This document shows, piece by piece, positions 23,837 through 32,048 of a DNA stretch of 52,208 nucleotides. A program made the position numbers and the translations under genes. The notes under the pieces were generated by a model. The model worked only from the letters and a program-made list of their open reading frames with translations, was not told the DNA's origin and searched no databases. Within the stretch, counting starts at the first letter, position 1. Each line of letters starts with the position of its first letter. Source of the DNA: an uncultured Kiritimatiellota bacterium (GTDB lineage: Bacteria > Verrucomicrobiota > Kiritimatiellia > RFP12 > UBA1067); the NCBI GenBank assembly GCA_934675625.1, contig CAKURH010000010.1:1-52208 (forward strand), read 5' to 3'.

Positions 23837-26479
23837 TCACTTGCGCAGGGCCGCCTGGGCCGCCGCGAGGCGCGCGATCGGCACGCGGTACGGCGAGCAG
23901 CTCACGTAGTCGAGCCCAATCCGGTGGCAGAACTCGACCGACGTCGGGTCGCCGCCGTGTTCGCCGCAGATGCCGCAGTGGAGCTTCGGGTTGACCGGCT
24001 TGCCGAGCGCGAGCGCCATCTCCATGAGCTTGCCGACGCCGACCTGGTCGAGCTTCGCGAACGGGTCGTTCTCGAAAATCTTCGCGTCGTAGTAGGCCGA
24101 GAGGAACTTGCCCGCGTCATCGCGCGAGAAGCCGTAGGTCATCTGCGTGAGGTCGTTCGTGCCGAAGCAGAAGAAGTCGGCCTCCTTCGCCATCTCGTCG
24201 GCCGTCAGCGCCGCGCGCGGGATCTCGATCATCGTGCCGACCTCGTAGGCGAGCGTGACGCCCGCGTCCGCGATCTCGGCGTCCGCCGCCTCGACGACAA
24301 TGTCCTTGACGAACTTCAGCTCCTTCCGCTCGCCCGTGAGCGGAATCATGATCTCCGGCTTCACCGTCCAGTCGGGATGGCGCTTCTGCACGTTGATCGC
24401 CGCGCGGATGACGGCGCGCGTCTGCATGCGCGCGATCTCCGGGTAGGTGACGGCGAGGCGGCAGCCGCGATGGCCCATCATCGGGTTGAACTCGTGGAGC
24501 CCCTCGATGATCTCCTTGATGCGCGAGACCGGCTTGTTCTGCGCCTTCGCGAGCAGCTGGATCTCGTCCTCGGTGTGCGGCACGAACTCGTGCAGCGGCG
24601 GGTCGAGGAAGCGGATCGTGACGGGCTCGCCCTCCAGCGCCTCGTAGAGCTGCTCGAAGTCGTCCTGCTGGTACGGCAGGATCTTCGCGAGCGCGATGCG
24701 GCGCTCCTCCTCGGTGTCGGAGCAGATCATCTCGCGGAACGCCGCGATGCGGTCGGCCTCGAAGAACATGTGCTCCGTGCGGCAGAGGCCGATGCCCTCC
24801 GCGCCGAGCTCGCGCGCCTTCTTCGCGTCGCGCGGCGTGTCGGCGTTCGTGCGCACCTTCAGGCGGCGGAACTTGTCGGCCCACGCCATGATGCGGCCGA
24901 ACTCGCCGGCGATCGTCGCGTCGACCGTGGTGATGACGCCGTCGTAGATGTTGCCGGTCGAGCCGTCGATCGAGAGCCAGTCGCCCTCGCGGAACGTCTT
25001 GCCGTTCAGGGTGAACTGCCGGTTCTCCTCGTCCATCGCGATCTCCTGGCAGCCCGAGACGCAGCACGTGCCCATGCCGCGCGCGACGACGGCCGCGTGG
25101 GACGTCATGCCGCCGCGCACCGTGAGGATGCCCTGCGCCGACTTCATGCCCTCGATGTCCTCCGGCGAGGTCTCCAGGCGCACGAGCACGACCTTCTCGC
25201 CGCGCTTCTTCCACGCCTTGGCGTCGTCGGCCGAGAAGACGATCTTGCCGCATGCCGCGCCCGGCGACGCGGGGAGGCCGCGCCCCATGACCTTGCCCTT
25301 CTTGAGCGAGGCGGCGTCGAACTGCGGGTGGAGGAGCGTGTCGAGGTTGCGCGGCTCGATCATGAGCACGGCCTCCTCCTCGGTGCGCATGCCCTCGTCG
25401 ACGAGGTCGCACGCGATCTTCAGCGCCGCCTTTGCCGTGCGCTTGCCGTTGCGCGTCTGGAGCATGAAGAGCTTCCGGTTCTCGATCGTGAACTCCATGT
25501 CCTGCATGTCGCGGTAGTGGGCCTCCAGCTTCGCGCAGATCTCCTGGAACTGCGCGAAGCACTCCGGCATCACCTCGGCCATCTTCGCGATCGGCATCGG
25601 CGTGCGCACGCCCGCGACGACGTCCTCGCCCTGGGCGTTCATGAGGAACTCGCCCATGAGCTTCTTCTCGCCCGTCGCCGGGTCGCGCGTGAAGGCGACG
25701 CCCGTCCCCGACTCGTCGTTCAGGTTGCCGAACGCCATCATCTGCACGTTGACCGCCGTGCCCCAGCTGTACGGGATGTCGTTGTCGCGGCGGTAGACGT
25801 TCGCGCGCGGGTTGTCCCAGCTGCGGAAGACGGCCTTGATCGCGCCGAGGAGCTGCTCCTTCGCGTCGGACGGGAAGTCCGCGCCGATCTTCGCCCTGTA
25901 TTCGGCCTTGAACTGGCCCGCGAGCTCCCTGAGGTCGTCGGCCGTCAGCTCGACGTCGAGCTTGACGCCCTTCTTCGCCTTCATCTCGTCGATGAGCTTC
26001 TCGAAGTACTTCTTGCCGACCTCCATCACGACGTCGGAGTACATCTGGATGAAGCGGCGGTAGCAGTCCCACGCCCAGCGCGGGTTCTTCGTCTGCTCGG
26101 CGAGCGAGTCGACGACCGTCTCGTTCAGGCCGAGGTTCAGGATCGTGTCCATCATGCCCGGCATCGACGCGCGCGCGCCGGAGCGGACGGAGACGAGGAG
26201 CGGGTTCTGCGCGTCGCCGAACTTCTTGCCGGCGGACTTCTCGAGCTTGTCGATGTACGCCATGACCTGCGCCAGGATGTCTTCGCCGATCTTCTTGCCG
26301 TCGTCGTAGTAGCGCGTGCACGCCTCGGTCGTGATCGTGAAGCCCTGCGGCACCGGGAGGCCGAGCCCCGCCATTTCCGCGAGGTTGGCGCCCTTGCCGC
26401 CGAGGAGCTCGCGCATGTTCGCATTGCCTTCGGTTTGCCCCGCGCCGAAGAAATAAACGTACTTCTTGTCAGTGTTCAT
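23837..26479 (-). CDS. ppdK: Pyruvate, phosphate dikinase
   Basis: A full-length 880-residue enzyme interconverting pyruvate + ATP + Pi and PEP + AMP + PPi. The order is N-terminal ATP-grasp domain (GGKGANLAEMAGLGLPVPQGF near residue 30), the swivelling phospho-His domain with the catalytic His in GGMTSHAAVVARGMG, and the C-terminal PEP/pyruvate barrel with GTNDLTQMTYGFSRDD and the HCGICGEHGGD motif. In anaerobes it commonly serves as a reversible, PPi-linked glycolytic step. It leads a two-gene unit with nadE and has its own promoter. Confidence 0.97.
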   Translation of the reverse strand: MNTDKKYVYFFGAGQTEGNANMRELLGGKGANLAEMAGLGLPVPQGFTITTEACTRYYDDGKKIGEDILAQVMAYIDKLEKSAGKKFGDAQNPLLVSVRSGARASMPGMMDTILNLGLNETVVDSLAEQTKNPRWAWDCYRRFIQMYSDVVMEVGKKYFEKLIDEMKAKKGVKLDVELTADDLRELAGQFKAEYRAKIGADFPSDAKEQLLGAIKAVFRSWDNPRANVYRRDNDIPYSWGTAVNVQMMAFGNLNDESGTGVAFTRDPATGEKKLMGEFLMNAQGEDVVAGVRTPMPIAKMAEVMPECFAQFQEICAKLEAHYRDMQDMEFTIENRKLFMLQTRNGKRTAKAALKIACDLVDEGMRTEEEAVLMIEPRNLDTLLHPQFDAASLKKGKVMGRGLPASPGAACGKIVFSADDAKAWKKRGEKVVLVRLETSPEDIEGMKSAQGILTVRGGMTSHAAVVARGMGTCCVSGCQEIAMDEENRQFTLNGKTFREGDWLSIDGSTGNIYDGVITTVDATIAGEFGRIMAWADKFRRLKVRTNADTPRDAKKARELGAEGIGLCRTEHMFFEADRIAAFREMICSDTEEERRIALAKILPYQQDDFEQLYEALEGEPVTIRFLDPPLHEFVPHTEDEIQLLAKAQNKPVSRIKEIIEGLHEFNPMMGHRGCRLAVTYPEIARMQTRAVIRAAINVQKRHPDWTVKPEIMIPLTGERKELKFVKDIVVEAADAEIADAGVTLAYEVGTMIEIPRAALTADEMAKEADFFCFGTNDLTQMTYGFSRDDAGKFLSAYYDAKIFENDPFAKLDQVGVGKLMEMALALGKPVNPKLHCGICGEHGGDPTSVEFCHRIGLDYVSCSPYRVPIARLAAAQAALRK

Positions 26480-26526
26480 GTTTGGTGGTTCTGTCTTTTC
26501 TCTTGTTTCAGTTTCAACTTGCGCGA

Positions 26527-26555
26527 ATTATACCATAATCCGCGCCGCGCGGCAA
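26527..26555 (-). promoter_or_regulatory. ppdK promoter
   Basis: TTGCCG (26550-26555), 17 bp, TATAAT (26527-26532), discriminator TCGCGC. The leader is about 40 nt. Confidence 0.7.
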
Positions 26556-26559
26556 AAGA

Positions 26560-26697
26560 GGTCGTCCAGCGCACGGAACGCCGCCGCAACGATCGTGCGC
26601 GTCTCGTCCGCCGCCGCGGCATCGGACGGGATCGGCTCCTCGTTCAGCAGGTCGTCCATCAGATGGCTCTTCTCCGCCGCCAGCCGCACGATGGATG
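26560..26697 (-). pseudogene. Deletion remnant of a HEAT-like repeat-protein gene
   Basis: About 137 bp nearly identical to two separated pieces of the intact gene at 32045-32890. The part 26560-26619 matches about 32278-32339, and 26620-26697 matches about 32502-32573. The roughly 160 bp between those pieces are missing. Translated, it joins the segment QLMDDLLNEEPIPSD to ETRTIVAAAFRALDDL. It has no start and abuts the ppdK promoter. It marks a former third copy of the repeat-protein gene. Confidence 0.8.
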
Positions 26698-26737
26698 ATC
26701 TTTGAACTGCCTTTATATCTTACCTTTCAGCGGTCTG

Positions 26738-26911
26738 TCAAAAGACACTCGCCAACAACACCCAAGCAAAACCAATAAGAGGAATCACAAGAAGTCCGAT
26801 GTGGACGACACAAAGCACGACATAGATCACATACCATTTGCATGAACGCCTACGCATCTGCCGCAACATTTCCGTGAAAGCCGATTCAAGACCGCAGACA
26901 TTAATCGACAC
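26738..26911 (-). CDS. Possible small membrane protein, degenerate
   Basis: In the AT-rich stretch 26700-27015, a reading frame from a GTG at 26911 (or ATG at 26869) gives 57 (or 43) residues. It ends in one strong membrane segment (WYVIYVVLCVVHIGLLVIPLIG, split here by no stop). A second short frame at 26827-26997, also starting with ATG, overlaps it. Neither has a clear ribosome site. The position downstream of a degenerate RHS tip suggests a decayed immunity gene, which is inference. Confidence 0.25.
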   Translation of the reverse strand: MSINVCGLESAFTEMLRQMRRRSCKWYVIYVVLCVVHIGLLVIPLIGFAWVLLASVF

Positions 26912-27020
26912 CGAATGTGTGATTCAACGAGCGACAAGAACCACCCTATCGTCCAGCAAACGGCTAGAGTCTTCCCCCAGAAAGCATATTTATCCATATT
27001 ATGTCTCTTCTAATGAACGA

Positions 27021-27190
27021 TTAAAGGCCCAAAACACCTCCTATAACTGTTATGGCCGCACCTATTCCGACCAATGCAGCACCCGTAGCCATACCAACAA
27101 CTGTTACAACAGGCGGAAGTTGGCGAGACCCGTCGCCGCCGAGCGCTCGCGCCCCTGGAAGCGGTAGCGCACCGTGCGAAGCCCCTCGGC
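27021..27190 (-). pseudogene. Remnant of an RHS core end with an orphan toxin tail
   Basis: The part 27112-27180 nearly repeats 34066-34135 of the intact RHS gene and encodes VRYRFQGRERSAATGLANFR before a stop. The adjoining frame continues as a different, glycine-rich hydrophobic tail of about 30 residues ending GGVLGL at 27021. RHS homology stops exactly where the tail begins. The next 110 bp (27191-27294) hold no recognisable feature. Confidence 0.7.
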
Positions 27191-27294
27191 AGAGGGAGCA
27201 GCCGAAGCGCGTCGTGGTCGTCTCACACGGAGGCACGGAGGGACGGAGAAGCGGCGGGGGCGCATATGTGAGGACATTGTGTGTTTCGACAGCC

Positions 27295-28413
27295 TCAGAA
27301 CAGGCTCTCCAGCCATCTGCCGAACCACGGCAGGATAAGGACGCCCAGAACCGCGAACATGACGCCAAGCCCAATCTTGGACGGAAAGACGTTGCGCTTC
27401 GACCACTTGGACATCTGCACGGCGTCCGCCCCCTTCGCCGCAAGGACGAACACGGTGACAAGCGGCGCAATGAACGCGAGGTTGTAGACAATCAGCATTC
27501 CGAACGCACGCAGGGCTTCCGGCTCGCGCGAAATGAGCGCGAGGACGGGCACGTAGACCTGTCCCGTGCAGAGCGAATCGAGCAGCGTCACGAGAATGCC
27601 GCAGCCGACGCCGGCGACGACCACCGTCGGGCCGCTCCAGCTCGTCTCGGCCACCACGCGGATCAGCTTTTTCACGCGATCCGGCAGCTGGAGCGTGATG
27701 ACCGACGGCACCCTGGCACGACGGTAGCGGAAGGCGTCGCGGACGCTGAGAAACGCGAGGACAAACAGCGACACCGCCAGTGCCGTCATCACGACATTCC
27801 GCACGGTCTCAAGTCCGTCCAGTGCCTTGAGCGCCCGCATCAGGCCTAGCCCCATCAGCACGTAGGTCAGGAACGAGCCGAAGCAGAACGCCCATCCGCC
27901 CAGCATCCGAGCCCGTTGATGCCGTCCGCCGACGGCGAGGATGCCCGCGAGCGCGATCACGATGGAGAACGCGCAGGGGTTGAATCCGTCGGCGACGCCC
28001 GCCATGACGACAGCCGGAAGCGTGAAGCGCGAGACGGCGCCGTCCGTACGCCGCGCACGGGCCGTGCCCGTCACCGGGATGACGGCGACCGGGCTCTTCG
28101 GGTCGTCGCAATAGAGATGGACGGACTTCGAGATCTCGCCCGGCAACTGCGACTTCAGCGTGACCGTCAGCACGGCAGACGCGCCCGGCGCGAGATTCAG
28201 GCTCGAAAGCTCCGCCGTCGCACCGCAGCACGCCTTGACCCGCGAGACGCCGAGCGGCGAATCGCCCGCGTTCCGAACCGTCACCGTTCCCGACACGGAC
28301 TCGCCCGCAACGATCTCCCCCAGCGCGACGCCTGCCGCAGGGACTTCCAGACGCGGCGTTGCCGCTGCAACCAGCGCGAAAGCAACAGCACCGAAAGACA
28401 AACACAATTTCAT
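27295..28413 (-). CDS. DUF1573 / CcdA-DsbD-like membrane thiol transporter fusion
   Basis: A 372-residue protein. A signal peptide (1-19) is followed by a DUF1573 Ig-like domain (about 25-120) with an unusual Cys62-Cys63 pair in VKACCGATA. About six membrane helices follow. Two membrane-embedded cysteines sit in the DsbD/CcdA-type contexts FNPCAF (Cys147) and DSLCTGQVY (Cys282). CcdA/DsbD proteins carry reducing equivalents from cytosolic thioredoxin to periplasmic thiols. The ATG directly follows the stop of the repeat-protein gene (TAGATG) with AGGAGGTG upstream. In this locus it may serve the cysteine-rich toxin, which is inference. Confidence 0.8.
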   Translation of the reverse strand: MKLCLSFGAVAFALVAAATPRLEVPAAGVALGEIVAGESVSGTVTVRNAGDSPLGVSRVKACCGATAELSSLNLAPGASAVLTVTLKSQLPGEISKSVHLYCDDPKSPVAVIPVTGTARARRTDGAVSRFTLPAVVMAGVADGFNPCAFSIVIALAGILAVGGRHQRARMLGGWAFCFGSFLTYVLMGLGLMRALKALDGLETVRNVVMTALAVSLFVLAFLSVRDAFRYRRARVPSVITLQLPDRVKKLIRVVAETSWSGPTVVVAGVGCGILVTLLDSLCTGQVYVPVLALISREPEALRAFGMLIVYNLAFIAPLVTVFVLAAKGADAVQMSKWSKRNVFPSKIGLGVMFAVLGVLILPWFGRWLESLF

Positions 28414-29382
28414 CTATTTCACCTCCTGTTTCAGGCGTCCTTCGATTCTTCGGATGGCCGTCTCGACCGCCGGACACAGGCGTTGCCCGCCACACGTCTT
28501 CAGCCGCTCCAGCCGCGAAAGGTCGTCCCGTCCGCCAAGCAGCCCCAGCGTCCCGACCGCGACCATGTCCGTCACCGCGTCACGGCGCGCCCCGTCCAGC
28601 AGATTCCGCACGACGGGCAAGACCTCGCGGTAGCCGCGCTCGCCGGCCAGCTGCAGAGCCGACATCCGGGCGAGGGGATTCGCCGCCGCGCCACAGGCGG
28701 CGACCGTCAGTCGGCGCAGTTCGGCGTCCTGCGCCTTGGACATCTGCCCGATTGCGGACAGCGAATAGAGTGCCGTTCCCGCGAAAGGCTCACGAATGTC
28801 CTTCGCCGCCGCGACAAAAAGATCTCGGACGTCTTGCCGCTGTGACGCCTCAAGGTCGTCTTTCTGCAAGGCGCCAAGGTGCTGGAGGGCGTAGTCACGA
28901 ACCTCCGACGGCTGCGCTTTGCAGGCAAACATTTCCATGAGCAGGTCGGCAAGCCCATCCGGGAACGTCGCCTGATTCCGCAAGAGGTTGAGGACATCGT
29001 TCTTCAGCGCGGCTTCGCGCTCGACGCGCAACGCACCATCCGTCGCGCGAAGATAGTCCATCAAGGCCTGCACGTCATCAGCGCCTAGGTCGCGGCAACG
29101 GGCGAGCGAACGCAACGCGGCATTGCGCGCCTCGTAGCGGTCGGCGGTCTCGGCCTCGTGTCCGCAGACGACGGCAACCGCCGCCGAGACGTCTTCCGGC
29201 TCGACTGCCGTGCGGGGCTGCGACGCACGGGACGCGGACGGGACTGCGACTACCTTCGTCTGAATCGGACGAACGTCTTGCCGAATCGCTGTCGGCACTT
29301 GTGGCGTCTTCCTGTAGAACAAGCAGACTGCCGCGACAGCAACCGCAAGAACCACGATCAGCATCAGAATTCCTTTTTTCAT
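28414..29382 (-). CDS. Membrane-anchored HEAT-like repeat protein B
   Basis: A 322-residue protein with one N-terminal membrane segment (about 5-23) and a helical repeat region (about 70-315) of HEAT-like character. Repeated helices include EVRDYALQHLGAL and ARMSALQLAGERGY. It is a paralogue of the product of 32045-32890, sharing DYALQH/DFAVQH and MSALQLAGER/MAVQLCGER blocks in the same order. It probably lies in the periplasm, tethered to the inner membrane. GGAGG sits before the ATG. A copy accompanies each RHS unit here, so a role in toxin assembly or export is suggested but unproven. Confidence 0.75.
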   Translation of the reverse strand: MKKGILMLIVVLAVAVAAVCLFYRKTPQVPTAIRQDVRPIQTKVVAVPSASRASQPRTAVEPEDVSAAVAVVCGHEAETADRYEARNAALRSLARCRDLGADDVQALMDYLRATDGALRVEREAALKNDVLNLLRNQATFPDGLADLLMEMFACKAQPSEVRDYALQHLGALQKDDLEASQRQDVRDLFVAAAKDIREPFAGTALYSLSAIGQMSKAQDAELRRLTVAACGAAANPLARMSALQLAGERGYREVLPVVRNLLDGARRDAVTDMVAVGTLGLLGGRDDLSRLERLKTCGGQRLCPAVETAIRRIEGRLKQEVK

Positions 29383-29397
29383 AAAGACCTCCGCCTT

Positions 29398-29853
29398 TCA
29401 ATTGGCAAACGGCTTGTTCCCCAGTATCTGACGAAGTTTATCCGGCATCTCTTTGATCTTCTGCTTGATGGCCTCCAAGTCACGCAACTGCACGCCCCGT
29501 TCCTTGTCCCGGCAAGACGAATGGTATTCTTTTCCCGCTTCTTTCAGGTCATCCGGCACCAGTTCGGAGCACCATGCATAGACAACCTCGTCAACGCCCA
29601 TAAACAGGAAGCCGATAGGATACGCGACGACCTGCGCGACTTCCCTTGACCAGGCCTTGCTTTCTCGTTCGGCCAGACGAATCAGTTCACACAGGGCATC
29701 GCACAGTGACCATGACTCCCGAAGGACAAGACGCGCCTCGTCGATGGAGCGTGGAATCCAACGCCCCTCCTTCGGAACATTCAATGTTCGCGAAAGTTCC
29801 ATGTACAGAACTTTTACACGATCTATCGCATTCTCCATTGCCTGTTTATCCAT
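29398..29853 (-). CDS. Uncharacterised 151-residue protein in the RHS array
   Basis: The start at 29853 is chosen for AAAGGG 4 nt upstream; a longer reading to 29964 would overlap the preceding gene. The protein is mostly helical and charged, with a moderately hydrophobic stretch around VVAYPIGFLFMGVDEVV and a Lys/Glu-rich C-terminus. No family is recognised. It follows the candidate PLA2 immunity gene by 49 bp and precedes repeat protein B. A second immunity protein or an accessory factor are both possible. Confidence 0.6.
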   Translation of the reverse strand: MDKQAMENAIDRVKVLYMELSRTLNVPKEGRWIPRSIDEARLVLRESWSLCDALCELIRLAERESKAWSREVAQVVAYPIGFLFMGVDEVVYAWCSELVPDDLKEAGKEYHSSCRDKERGVQLRDLEAIKQKIKEMPDKLRQILGNKPFAN

Positions 29854-29902
29854 GCGACCCTTTATCCTGTAATAACCTTTTCCGTCTCCTTTCGCCAGAA
29901 TC

Positions 29903-30340
29903 TCAGAGAAAACGCCGCAACCATCCCTGTGCCTTCCTGAAGAAACTGTCGTCCCCCATCTCATGTATTACATCATCTAATTCACCAGTCCTGTTTGCCT
30001 TTTGCAATTCACGACGCTCATCACGCAATGCCTGACGATAAATACCTTCCTTGTATCGGACTGATACTGTCTGATTTTGGATGATAAGACATTTTGCGGC
30101 CATGCACCCTGATGTAGCACAAAGCCAGATTTCATTTTCACTTAGATCTTTCATGCGACACAATCGAACATAGAAACCTCTATCATGGATATTGTTCTCC
30201 ACCATCCAGACAGCAACCTTCTCATTCCAGCGTGGTGGCCCCATGTTTCTTCCTATGTACAAAACAAGCAAGCACATAACGACCGTCAACACAGACAGCC
30301 CCCAAAAACTCCCTACGCCTTGGATGTTGTCACTTTTCAC
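29903..30340 (-). CDS. Candidate membrane immunity protein for the PLA2-tipped RHS
   Basis: The gene begins inside the end of the RHS-PLA2 gene. A GTG at 30340 has GGAG 10 nt upstream and overlaps the toxin stop (GTGAAAAGTGA). ATGs at 30370 and 30421 give longer products. The 145-residue protein has one membrane segment near its N-terminus (FWGLSVLTVVMCLLVLYI) and a charged domain. Composition is AT-rich like the toxin tip and unlike the RHS core. Position directly after a toxin, overlap and membrane location fit an immunity role against a phospholipase. No homologue is recognised. Confidence 0.6.
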   Translation of the reverse strand: MKSDNIQGVGSFWGLSVLTVVMCLLVLYIGRNMGPPRWNEKVAVWMVENNIHDRGFYVRLCRMKDLSENEIWLCATSGCMAAKCLIIQNQTVSVRYKEGIYRQALRDERRELQKANRTGELDDVIHEMGDDSFFRKAQGWLRRFL

Positions 30341-32048
30341 AGCAACAAGGCTCCCATTTACAAGCATCATCTTGTGCTGATTCAAAAGCACTTCCTCCCA
30401 ATGCCAAAACAGCTTCAGCATACAATCCTGCCTGAGCGACACAAGCGGTATGTAGCGATGGGACACTTACCACCGTTTGGCACATGGCCGCCATACACCC
30501 CCCAAGTCCTAAGTCACATAGGCTTTTTGATTTTCCGCAAGTTCCATAACATATATCATGCCCATCACAGCAACCTGTAAAATTTACAATACCCAGAAAA
30601 CTACCAGGGACACTTATTCCACCTTCTGCACCGCAGCCATTTGAACTCTTTCCGCCTCCAACATCTTTATTTGTCCTATACTCGCATATGGATCCTACTG
30701 ATCGAACTTTGGCACCAGACGGGCATTTCTCCATTAATCCCAAATAATCAAATGCATCTACTGCATTGTTATGCAACAAGAGATATGGGTTTTTATCGTC
30801 ATTGTTCAACGGCTCTCTCGTTGTCCATCTGGAAAGCTCTAAAGCCTCTAATCTGTAATTATAGTAAACAAGGTTTAAAAGATCATCACGGAATTCAGAG
30901 CTTCTCAGCCAAGGAGATCGGCAATTTCCGTTCAAAAGCACCGTCTGCCCTACAAAATTGCAATTGCGAATCACTTCGCCAAACACTTCATTAATCGTAT
31001 TCTTATTCCCGTCGTGAAACAAGTATGAAACGGTCTCATCAGATTCCCACACGAGCGGCCTCGTCGCAACGGGCTCGGTCGGGTCCCAGACCGTCCGGCT
31101 GACGTTCAGGTAGCCGTCGTAGACGAACGTCTCGTCGTCCTTCATGACGCGCCGCCCCATGCGGTCGTAGGCCATCAGGACCGTCGCGCCGTCCAACGTG
31201 CGCGTCCAGCGCACGGGCCTGTTCTCGCCGTTATATTCGACCGCCCACTCGCCCGTGGCCGTCACGACATTCGTCTGGTTGCCGTCGAGGTCAAACGCCG
31301 CCCGCTCGGAAACGCCGCCGCGCACGATGCCCGTGTACTGGTTCAGTCCGTTCGCGACATACGTGCAGTTCGTGCCGAACTCACGCGACCAGAGCCGGTT
31401 GCCGATGTCGTCGTAGCGGTAAGCGAACTCCGTGCCCGTGACGACGTTCGTCGCCAGAGTCAGCTCGCCACGCGCATTGTAGAAATAGTGCTCGTCATTC
31501 TTCGAGGTGCGCTTGCCAGCCCCGTCATACGTGTAGCGGAAAGACGAGTAGACGTCGTTCGAGACGAGCGTCATCAGGTCGCGTCGCGGCTCGTATTCCC
31601 AGGAGACAAGCGCACCGTTCGGGTAGCGGAGCGTATGCTTCAGGTCACATCCGGGATGATATGTCCATGCGAAATCGTTCGTGCAGCCCGCCACACGCAT
31701 TGCCGCGATGCGGCCTGTCGCGGGGTCACGGAAAAGAGCCGTGCGCCGCTCGCCGTTGAGCGCGTAGCCGACGTCGCGTCCGTAGGCGTCGGTAAAGCGT
31801 TCAAGGACGTTGGTGCCCGCGACGCCGACAATCGTCTCGTTCGTGTTTGCGCCGTAGACATCGTAGGCGAACGTCGTCACGCCCGCTGCGTCATGGGCCC
31901 CGACCTGACGTCCAAACGCATCGTTCCGCGTGGAGACTGTCGTCGTGCCGTCCGAATAGACCGTGTTCGTGAGCGCACCCCACTCGTCGTAGGCGTAAGA
32001 CGTGTATTCACAAGCCCCCAGTAGAGGAGTGAGAATGGATTTCTTCAT
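30330..32048 (-). CDS. Short RHS protein with a group XII-type phospholipase A2 tip
   Basis: 572 residues. Residues 1-400 are RHS/YD repeats with no signal peptide, and a degenerate hinge (NPYLLLHNNAVDAFDYLG) ends the core. The C-terminal 130 residues contain 15 cysteines and a secreted-PLA2 signature. A calcium-loop-like NGCGAEGG is followed by CCDGHDICYGTCGKSK, with the catalytic pair His497-Asp498, then CD...C spacing as in group XII enzymes. It would hydrolyse phospholipids. The start ATG overlaps the stop of repeat protein A (ATGA). The core is much shorter than that of the neighbouring RHS, so it may be an orphan tip cassette or need another delivery partner. Confidence 0.8.
   Translation of the reverse strand: MKKSILTPLLGACEYTSYAYDEWGALTNTVYSDGTTTVSTRNDAFGRQVGAHDAAGVTTFAYDVYGANTNETIVGVAGTNVLERFTDAYGRDVGYALNGERRTALFRDPATGRIAAMRVAGCTNDFAWTYHPGCDLKHTLRYPNGALVSWEYEPRRDLMTLVSNDVYSSFRYTYDGAGKRTSKNDEHYFYNARGELTLATNVVTGTEFAYRYDDIGNRLWSREFGTNCTYVANGLNQYTGIVRGGVSERAAFDLDGNQTNVVTATGEWAVEYNGENRPVRWTRTLDGATVLMAYDRMGRRVMKDDETFVYDGYLNVSRTVWDPTEPVATRPLVWESDETVSYLFHDGNKNTINEVFGEVIRNCNFVGQTVLLNGNCRSPWLRSSEFRDDLLNLVYYNYRLEALELSRWTTREPLNNDDKNPYLLLHNNAVDAFDYLGLMEKCPSGAKVRSVGSICEYRTNKDVGGGKSSNGCGAEGGISVPGSFLGIVNFTGCCDGHDICYGTCGKSKSLCDLGLGGCMAAMCQTVVSVPSLHTACVAQAGLYAEAVLALGGSAFESAQDDACKWEPCCCEK

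Noticed and set aside
23924..26698. A plus-strand open frame of over 900 codons opposite ppdK
   Set aside because: It is a shadow frame caused by high G+C codon bias. The minus strand holds a complete, motif-perfect ppdK, while the plus product is Arg/Val/Leu-rich with no recognisable domain.
32012..32048. A possible lipoprotein signal (LLGAC) at the start of the short RHS protein
   Set aside because: Only about 12 residues precede the Cys, too few for a signal peptide, and YD-repeat sequence begins at once.
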